A stretch of DNA of 14,117 nt from Spirochaetaceae bacterium. Lineage in GTDB: Bacteria; Spirochaetota; Spirochaetia; UBA9216. Every line of letters begins with the position of its first letter. Positions within the stretch are counted from its first letter, which is position 1. Below the pieces are notes generated by a model. The model did not search any database. It had not been told where the DNA came from and saw nothing but the letters and a program-made list of their open reading frames with translations. Made by a program: the position numbers and the translations under genes. Location: the NCBI GenBank assembly GCA_028527945.1, contig JAQQAK010000056.1:1-14117 (forward strand), read 5' to 3'. Shown here one piece after another: positions 7,697 to 12,731 of the stretch.

Positions 7697-7708
7697 ACAC
7701 CTCTTCAA

Positions 7709-7969
7709 TTAAAAATTATTGCTCATGAAATCCATAACAGAATCCAAAGATTTCTGCTCATCTCCGCCTTCAGCCACAATAGTTATTGTATCACCTTGTT
7801 TTACTCCTAATTTCATAAGAGCAAATAATTTATCAGCTGCAGCTGATTTACCGTCACATGTTTTTACTGTTATTGTTGAATCAAGTTGTTTTACCTCTTT
7901 CACCAAAAAACCAGCGGGTCTGGCATGTATTCCATTTTCTTCTTTTATAGTATATGAACTCTCTATCAA
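7709..7969 (-). CDS. ptsH: PTS phosphocarrier protein HPr
   Basis: HPr carries phosphate from enzyme I to IIA. The 86-aa length is normal. The active-site H15 lies in NGIHARPAG with the conserved R17 and P18. The second half (KLFALMKLGVKQGD, then TITIVAEGGDEQ) follows the family closely. The regulatory serine (Ser46 in Bacillus and E. coli numbering, in the pattern KS-hydrophobic) is replaced by K47 in AADKLFAL, so HPr-kinase control at the usual site is not possible. The start codon is TTG (7969-7967), supported by AGGAG 7 nt upstream and by the absence of another start that leaves the fold intact. It follows the IIA gene by 33 nt in the licT operon. Confidence 0.95.
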   Translation of the reverse strand: MIESSYTIKEENGIHARPAGFLVKEVKQLDSTITVKTCDGKSAAADKLFALMKLGVKQGDTITIVAEGGDEQKSLDSVMDFMSNNF

Positions 7970-7981
7970 TGCTTCTCTCCT
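7967..7981 (-). promoter_or_regulatory. Shine-Dalgarno deciding the TTG start of HPr
   Basis: AGGAG (7981-7977), 7-nt spacer AGAAGCA, then TTG (7969-7967) on the minus strand. The spacing is optimal and no in-frame ATG or GTG precedes the conserved core, so HPr starts at TTG. A weak start codon for a protein normally needed in excess is unusual. Confidence 0.7.
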
Positions 7982-8002
7982 GTTATATTTTTCAAAACTT
8001 CT

Positions 8003-8482
8003 TTACTTTTTTATTTTTATCAAGGGCTCACCAATAACTGACCTTCCTGATACAACAGGAAGGATTTCTGAGTATTCATCAGAATTTGTTATTGTGATAG
8101 GAGTGGTTATATCGTAACCAAGTTTCTTTATCTTTTTCAGATTGAATTTTAAAAGCGGGTCTCCTGCTTCAATGCGCTGCCCCTCTTTGACATAGCACTT
8201 AAAGCATTTACCTTTTAATTCTACAGTGTTCTGTCCTACATGTATCAAGATATCCAAACCATCATCTGATTTGAGTCCTATCGCGTGCAAGGTCTCAAAA
8301 ACTGTATCAACAACTCCAGAGACCGGAGAAAACACCTTATCAGCAGAAGGAACTATAGCTGCTCCCAGTCCCATAATCCCGGTAGAAAAGGCTGGATCAC
8401 TTATTGAATCAAGCGGAACTATTTCTCCTTCTACTGGTGATAATATATTAATATATTTTTTGGCTGCATCTTGTTGTTCCAT
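8003..8482 (-). CDS. crr: Stand-alone PTS glucose-type IIA component
   Basis: This 159-aa cytoplasmic protein takes phosphate from HPr and gives it to IIB. It matches the glucose-family IIA domain over its whole length: ILSPVEGEIVPL near the N-terminus, ADKVFSPVSGVV, H66 in ETLHAIGLKS, the phosphorylated H81 in ILIHVGQNTVELKG (15 residues apart, as H75 and H90 in E. coli Crr), and EGQRIEAGDPLLKF. The IIBC permease at 4337-5743 lacks a IIA domain, so this is its evident partner. It follows licT by 36 nt. AGGAG lies 13 nt before ATG, which is longer than optimal; no better in-frame start is visible. Whether it also regulates non-PTS targets, as enteric IIA-Glc does, cannot be seen. Confidence 0.95.
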   Translation of the reverse strand: MEQQDAAKKYINILSPVEGEIVPLDSISDPAFSTGIMGLGAAIVPSADKVFSPVSGVVDTVFETLHAIGLKSDDGLDILIHVGQNTVELKGKCFKCYVKEGQRIEAGDPLLKFNLKKIKKLGYDITTPITITNSDEYSEILPVVSGRSVIGEPLIKIKK

Positions 8483-8518
8483 AATTAAACATGTACTCCT
8501 AAATATTGTTAAAAGACT

Positions 8519-9382
8519 CTAAGTGTCAGATTTTTTCAGTCTTTCATTATTTACCATTCGTTCTATTCCAATAATTAAATACAGCCTTTCATCTGTACCA
8601 ATTATAAAATTATATTTATCCTCAACCCATTCAGCTATTTTCTCAGTGCACCTATAAGCCTCAGGATATTTCTCTTTTACTATCAAATAAAGGTCATCTT
8701 CTGAATTGTCCATATTGTATGATTCGTTCTTGTTTATTACTCGTTGAGCAAACAATTTTAGATTATTTACAAAACGCAGATAACCTACTGAATCTTCATT
8801 CAGCTGAATATTAAAATCAGATTTAACAATAGAAGTTATTTCTTCTATCATCCTTGTCATTGTCATAATATTGGACATATCAATATTTGATGTGGCATTT
8901 ACAAAATGAAAAGCAATAAAGGCTGCTTCATCAATAAGAAAATCAAGTCCGGTTTCTTCTCTGAGAATTTCAACAGCCCATTTACCTATTTCAAACTCAT
9001 CTCTATAAAAACGCTTTATATCAGAAACAAGTGGATTTTTTAGAACAATACCTTTCCGATAACGTTCAATAGCCATATTAATATGATCAGACAAAGAAAC
9101 ATAAATAACATCGTTAAGCTCTTTCTTATATTCTTTTACAGCGTAATCAATGATCTTTTCAGTAAGCAGGATGTGTGTTATTGGTATTTCAGACAAAATA
9201 GACTGAAATTTATTCAAAGAGTCTTTATCGGTTAAGGTAAAGATTTTTTCAATCTTTTCAGGATCAACAACATCATCTACATGACGTTGAAACCCCAGGC
9301 CTTTTCCTATAACAACAACTTCTTTCAAGTTATCATTTAGAGCAACAACAGCATTATTATTAAGTACCTTTCTTATTCTCAT
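8519..9382 (-). CDS. licT: BglG/LicT-family RNA antiterminator
   Basis: This 287-aa protein binds RAT hairpins in nascent leaders and prevents formation of the overlapping terminator. An N-terminal RNA-binding CAT domain (1-55, MRIRKVLNNNAVVALNDN, then VVIGKGLGFQ) is followed by PRD1 (about 65-170) and PRD2 (about 172-287). PRD1 keeps both phosphorylatable histidines, H100 (LSDHIN) and H159 (IAFHFVNA), at exactly the LicT positions. PRD2 contains no histidine: the two usual sites are N207 (FVNNLKLFAQR) and G272 (LIIGIERM). I take ATG 9382 as start: GAGG lies 8 nt upstream, numbering then agrees with LicT, and the upstream ATG at 9409 is inside the leader terminator. Its own leader has a RAT, so it is autoregulated; the IIBC leader is the second target. 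Confidence 0.95.
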   Translation of the reverse strand: MRIRKVLNNNAVVALNDNLKEVVVIGKGLGFQRHVDDVVDPEKIEKIFTLTDKDSLNKFQSILSEIPITHILLTEKIIDYAVKEYKKELNDVIYVSLSDHINMAIERYRKGIVLKNPLVSDIKRFYRDEFEIGKWAVEILREETGLDFLIDEAAFIAFHFVNATSNIDMSNIMTMTRMIEEITSIVKSDFNIQLNEDSVGYLRFVNNLKLFAQRVINKNESYNMDNSEDDLYLIVKEKYPEAYRCTEKIAEWVEDKYNFIIGTDERLYLIIGIERMVNNERLKKSDT

Positions 9383-9394
9383 TAATAAAACCTC

Positions 9395-9452
9395 AAAAAA
9401 AAAGACCATATTATATAGATCCGATAAAATCGAACAAATATAATATGGTCTT
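9395..9452 (-). terminator. Leader attenuator (terminator) of the licT operon
   Basis: AAGACCATATTATAT (9452-9438) pairs perfectly over 15 bp with ATATAATATGGTCTT (9416-9402). The 21-nt loop contains a small CGAT/ATCG hairpin. Nine T follow (9403-9395). The 5' strand shares AAGACC with the RAT 3' end, so binding of the antiterminator protein would exclude the terminator. It ends 13 nt before the licT ATG. Confidence 0.93.
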
Positions 9453-9473
9453 GCCTGCTAAAAGTAACAATCC
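9447..9473 (-). promoter_or_regulatory. RAT antiterminator site 1 (LicT/BglG target) upstream of licT
   Basis: The minus strand reads GGATTGTTAC, then TTTTA, then GCAGGCAAGACC. Both halves agree closely with the RAT consensus of Bacillus and enteric bgl/lic/sac leaders. The apical part is shorter and weaker than usual (27 nt in total). Its last bases are the first bases of the terminator stem at 9395-9452, which is the classic arrangement for antitermination. Confidence 0.93.
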
Positions 9474-9476
9474 ACT

Positions 9477-9492
9477 GAATATTGAAATATTC
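9477..9492. promoter_or_regulatory. 16-nt palindrome over the licT promoter start region
   Basis: GAATATT, GA, AATATTC form a perfect inverted repeat with a 2-nt centre. It overlaps the last four bases of the -10 and the expected start of transcription (about 9482), just ahead of the RAT. This is a position where a repressor would block the promoter, but AT-rich DNA makes chance palindromes likely. Confidence 0.35.
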
Positions 9493-9517
9493 TATTATGG
9501 AATTTTTCATCTGTCAA
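9489..9517 (-). promoter_or_regulatory. Strong sigma-70-type promoter of the licT-IIA-HPr-EI operon
   Basis: Perfect -35 TTGACA (9517-9512), 17-nt spacer, -10 TAGAAT (9494-9489). The expected start is near 9482, about 9 nt before the RAT. It lies between the GH65 stop (9568) and the leader. I see no terminator for the GH65 gene in between, so some read-through into the leader is possible. Confidence 0.8.
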
Positions 9518-9567
9518 ATTTTAATTTCATTTTTTTTCATAATTATTTGCCCCTTGTAAAAGCAGAA

Positions 9568-12522
9568 TCAATATGCAGCAAACTTTTTTTCAATACTTGC
9601 CAGATCCAAATTCAAGGTAGATTCTAATGGAAAATCAGCCTCAACAGCGGCTGGCCCTATTCCAACAGAAAACATCCCCCCACCTTTTATTGCATCAACT
9701 CCAGCGGCAGCATCCTCGACACCGGCACATTGCTCCGGCGCTAAACCAAGCCGTTCCGCAGCTGATACAAATATTTCAGGATCAGGCTTTCCCTTTTCTA
9801 CCGCTCCGGCATCCATCACTATATCAAAATCAGAAGTCATCTCAAGACGGCTTAGAACCGTTGGAGCATTCTTGCTTGCCGAAGCAAGAGCTGTCTTTAT
9901 TCCATTCTGTTTTAATGTTTTCAAAAAGAGCTCAACCCCTGGTAAAATATTTGAGGGAGTAAGAAATTTTAGAAGATCTTTATAGTATTCATTTTTTCGA
10001 GTAGCAAGAACATTTTTTTCTTCAGAAGAAAGAGTTATACCAGAAGCATCCAAAATAATATCAAGAGATGCTATACGGCTTATACCACGCAGTTTTTCAT
10101 TTATCTCACGTGAAAAAGTAAAGCCTTCATCCTTGGCAAGTTTATCCCATGCCTGATAATGAAGCTCTGAAGTATCTGTAATAACTCCATCCAAATCAAA
10201 AATGACACCAGATAATTTAGGTCGAACAGAAACCTCCACAGAAGTACCGCTTTTAAGAGTATATTCAGTCCCCATATGCTTAAAAGTCAAAGTTTCTGAA
10301 TCGCTTCCATCTATAAAACTGTAAACAGCCTTCTGTCGATCAATTTTAACAGATAAAAGTTTTCCATGATAACAAATCTTGAAAGCAAGATGATTCCATT
10401 CTTTTGGTAAACGTGGAAAAAATGAAAGATTTCCGTCATAATCACGCAAACCGGCAAAACCATAGATTAATGACATCCAGGTTCCTCCCATACATGCGAT
10501 ATGAATTCCATCTTTAACATTTGAATTAATGTTATCAAGATCCATTCTTGCAGTTTTCATAAAATAATTATAGGCAGTTTCTATTTTACCAAGTTCAGCA
10601 GCCATAATACTTTGAATACATGGAGCAAGAGATGAATCTCCTGTTGTTATTTTATTATAATATTCATAATCACGCATTTTCCGGATACGAGAAAACTGAT
10701 TGCCCAAAAGAAAATTGGAAAGAACAACATCAGGCTGCTTCATAATCTGATAACGGTAAATAACAAGCGGATGCATATTTAATAAAAGAGGGAATTTATT
10801 GAGTTCTTTATTTGAGAAATCCCACATTTCTTTATCAAGAAAAGAATCATCCTGAGCATCTATGCATAATCGTGAATCATAAGGAAGTCTCATTGCCAGA
10901 GCGGCATTTTGCCAGCTTTCTATTTCTGATTCTGGAAGATTAAGTTTTTCTGATATTTTATCAAAAATCTCTGGCGAGTCTTTTTTTATAACACTTGCGG
11001 CATCAACTGCCAAAAGAAGATTATTCTTTGCCATGCTATTTGTATAAAAATTATTATTCACTATAGCTGTGTACTCATCAGGTCCGGTAACACAATTTAT
11101 CCTGAACTCTCCTGTTACTTCATCAAAGAACCCAAGAGACATCCACAGTCTGGCAGTCTCTATATATATTTCAAAACCATATTTTTTAAGAAAGTCTTTA
11201 TCCGCAGAAGCCTTCAAATACTTATTAATTCCATAAGCTATATCAGCATCAATATGATACTGTGCTGTTCCTGCGGGAAAATACGCAGAGGCTTCTTCTC
11301 CATTTATAGTCCTCCACGGAAAGAGCGCGCCTTTATTACTCATGACAGACGCACGCTGTCTGGCTTTGTCTAAAATACTGTACCTATATTCAAGAAGTTT
11401 TTCAGCAATATCAGGATGGGTATAGGAAAGAAACGGAATTATATAAACTTCTGTATCCCAAAAATAGTGCCCCTCATAACCTTCTCCACTAAGCCCCTTT
11501 GCCGCAATATTTCGAAGACCATCTGTACCAGCAGATTGATAAATAGAGAAAATGTTAAACCTTATTCCCTGAACAAGATTATCACCATCAATATCAACAT
11601 CAGATCTATACCAGAAGTTTGCTATATTCTGTTTATGCTCAGCAATAATTTTGTCAAAACCGTCCAAGGCGGCCTTCCGGGCTTCAGAAGAAGCACTATC
11701 AAGTAAACTTTCAGAATTACATTCTATTGAAGTAAAATAACTAACATATTTTTCCAAACTTACTTTACTTTGCTCAGAACAATCAGCTTCATAAATAAAA
11801 TCTATTCTATCTTCTGAGAGCTCTTCTCTTACAAATGTTAAATTGGAAGAAGCACAGTTCTTTACAGCTTGGCCAAGTTCTAAACCGCTTTGTGCTGTTC
11901 GTTGATGAATTAAAAATGTCCCATCTTTAGTTTTTTCAGACAAACAAATAAGTGGATCATGCTCAAAGCTTTCGCCAACTCTAGGATCATTCACATCTTT
12001 TTTATTTCTCTGAACTTTTTTGTTACAGCCTGAAATAATTTTAACAGATGATACACCCTCAAAATCAGAAACACTGCATAAAGTTACAGATAAATGTTTT
12101 CGAGTCATTGATACGCATCTGGTAAACTCAATACAAGCTTTTCTGCCCGATGGAGACTTCCAGATAATTTCTCTGGAAAGAAGCCCTTCTTTTAAAGAAA
12201 GAGTACGTGAATAATCAAGAAGTTCACCTTCATCGCAGCTGAATTTTTCATCATCTAAATAGATTTCAAATAAAGTGGGATCCGGAAGATTAAGCATTGT
12301 CTGCTTTTTTTCAGGAAATCCATACGCGGACTCACCATATACCTGCTGAGCATTTTCATAAAAGCCGTTAATGAAAGTACCTTTAAAATTACAGTCTTCT
12401 TCAAAACCACCTTTTAAACCAAGATAACCGTTTCCAAGAAAAAAAAGAGATGAATTATCCGCTAAAGCTTCTTTGCTATACTCTTTTTCTGTTAAATTCC
12501 ATGGCTCGTAATCAAATTTCAT
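9568..12522 (-). CDS. GH65 disaccharide(-phosphate) phosphorylase fused to beta-phosphoglucomutase
   Basis: One uninterrupted 984-aa frame joins two enzymes. Residues 1 to about 767 are a full GH65 phosphorylase: an N-terminal sandwich with FFLGNGYLGLKGGF (27-40); an (alpha/alpha)6 barrel with HYFWDTEVY (352-360), catalytic acid E483 in VTGPDEYTAIVNNN, and KQPDVVLSNF (595-604); and a small C-terminal domain. Residues about 770-984 are a HAD-type beta-phosphoglucomutase very like Lactococcus PgmB: nucleophile D776 and acid/base D778 in FDLDGVITDT, R816 (GISR), SASKN (881-885), K912 (GKPDPE), and E936 and D937. Only a few residues separate the parts. The phosphorylase would yield beta-glucose 1-phosphate, which the mutase turns into glucose 6-phosphate. 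With a PTS permease next door the substrate is probably trehalose 6-phosphate or maltose 6'-phosphate (inference). GGAGGT lies 4 nt before ATG. Confidence 0.95.
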   Translation of the reverse strand: MKFDYEPWNLTEKEYSKEALADNSSLFFLGNGYLGLKGGFEEDCNFKGTFINGFYENAQQVYGESAYGFPEKKQTMLNLPDPTLFEIYLDDEKFSCDEGELLDYSRTLSLKEGLLSREIIWKSPSGRKACIEFTRCVSMTRKHLSVTLCSVSDFEGVSSVKIISGCNKKVQRNKKDVNDPRVGESFEHDPLICLSEKTKDGTFLIHQRTAQSGLELGQAVKNCASSNLTFVREELSEDRIDFIYEADCSEQSKVSLEKYVSYFTSIECNSESLLDSASSEARKAALDGFDKIIAEHKQNIANFWYRSDVDIDGDNLVQGIRFNIFSIYQSAGTDGLRNIAAKGLSGEGYEGHYFWDTEVYIIPFLSYTHPDIAEKLLEYRYSILDKARQRASVMSNKGALFPWRTINGEEASAYFPAGTAQYHIDADIAYGINKYLKASADKDFLKKYGFEIYIETARLWMSLGFFDEVTGEFRINCVTGPDEYTAIVNNNFYTNSMAKNNLLLAVDAASVIKKDSPEIFDKISEKLNLPESEIESWQNAALAMRLPYDSRLCIDAQDDSFLDKEMWDFSNKELNKFPLLLNMHPLVIYRYQIMKQPDVVLSNFLLGNQFSRIRKMRDYEYYNKITTGDSSLAPCIQSIMAAELGKIETAYNYFMKTARMDLDNINSNVKDGIHIACMGGTWMSLIYGFAGLRDYDGNLSFFPRLPKEWNHLAFKICYHGKLLSVKIDRQKAVYSFIDGSDSETLTFKHMGTEYTLKSGTSVEVSVRPKLSGVIFDLDGVITDTSELHYQAWDKLAKDEGFTFSREINEKLRGISRIASLDIILDASGITLSSEEKNVLATRKNEYYKDLLKFLTPSNILPGVELFLKTLKQNGIKTALASASKNAPTVLSRLEMTSDFDIVMDAGAVEKGKPDPEIFVSAAERLGLAPEQCAGVEDAAAGVDAIKGGGMFSVGIGPAAVEADFPLESTLNLDLASIEKKFAAY

Positions 12523-12559
12523 GAGACCTCCGCAGATTTATGACCTTACTTGAAACTTC

Positions 12560-12588
12560 ATTTTAATCTGCCATCACAATGAGATCAA
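12560..12588 (-). promoter_or_regulatory. Probable sigma-70-type promoter of the GH65 fusion gene
   Basis: TTGATC (12588-12583), 17-nt spacer, TAAAAT (12565-12560). The start of transcription would be near 12553, giving a leader of about 30 nt. No RAT motif (GGATTG) is visible here, so unlike the PTS genes this gene does not seem to be under the antiterminator. Confidence 0.6.
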
Positions 12589-12656
12589 TTAAAATTGTCT
12601 TAATTTCATAAAGAACCGCAAACCATTAAAACTCATATAAAACCTTGCGTTAGAGG

Positions 12657-12731
12657 CTCGCCATGGAAGGCGAGAATCTTAGTTGCGTAGCAACTAAAAG
12701 ATGATAAAAAGTCATGGACGACTTTTTATCA
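12657..12731 (-). repeat. Three tandem perfect hairpins after the MCP gene
   Basis: In minus-strand order: TGATAAAAAGTC-GTCCAT-GACTTTTTATCA (12731-12702, 12-bp stem, beginning exactly at the TGA stop), TTAGTTGC-TAC-GCAACTAA (12697-12679, 8 bp) and CTCGCC-TTCCAT-GGCGAG (12674-12657, 6 bp). The outer two share the loop core TCCAT. The first may terminate the MCP transcript, but none has a proper T tail. The set looks like a mobile intergenic repeat or a transcript-end structure. The remaining 134 nt to the GH65 start hold a promoter. Confidence 0.6.

Noticed and set aside
8003..8482. IIA protein as regulator of the adenylate cyclase, as in enteric bacteria
   Set aside because: The enteric mechanism involves a class I cyclase; this one is class III with its own sensor, and the sequence gives no sign of a link.
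9383..9409. Upstream ATG (9409) as start of the antiterminator
   Set aside because: It is inside the terminator hairpin; the extra residues MVFFFEVLL are encoded by the T tract. The ATG at 9382 has a Shine-Dalgarno and restores LicT numbering of H100 and H159.
12569..12580. TGTGA half-site near the GH65 promoter as a cAMP-receptor-protein site
   Set aside because: Only one half-site is present (minus strand TTGTGATGGCAG); no TCACA partner at the right distance, so it is not supportable despite the cyclase nearby.
12523..12656. A third RAT/terminator leader before the GH65 gene
   Set aside because: No GGATTGTTAC-like motif and no terminator hairpin with a T tract between the promoter and the start codon.
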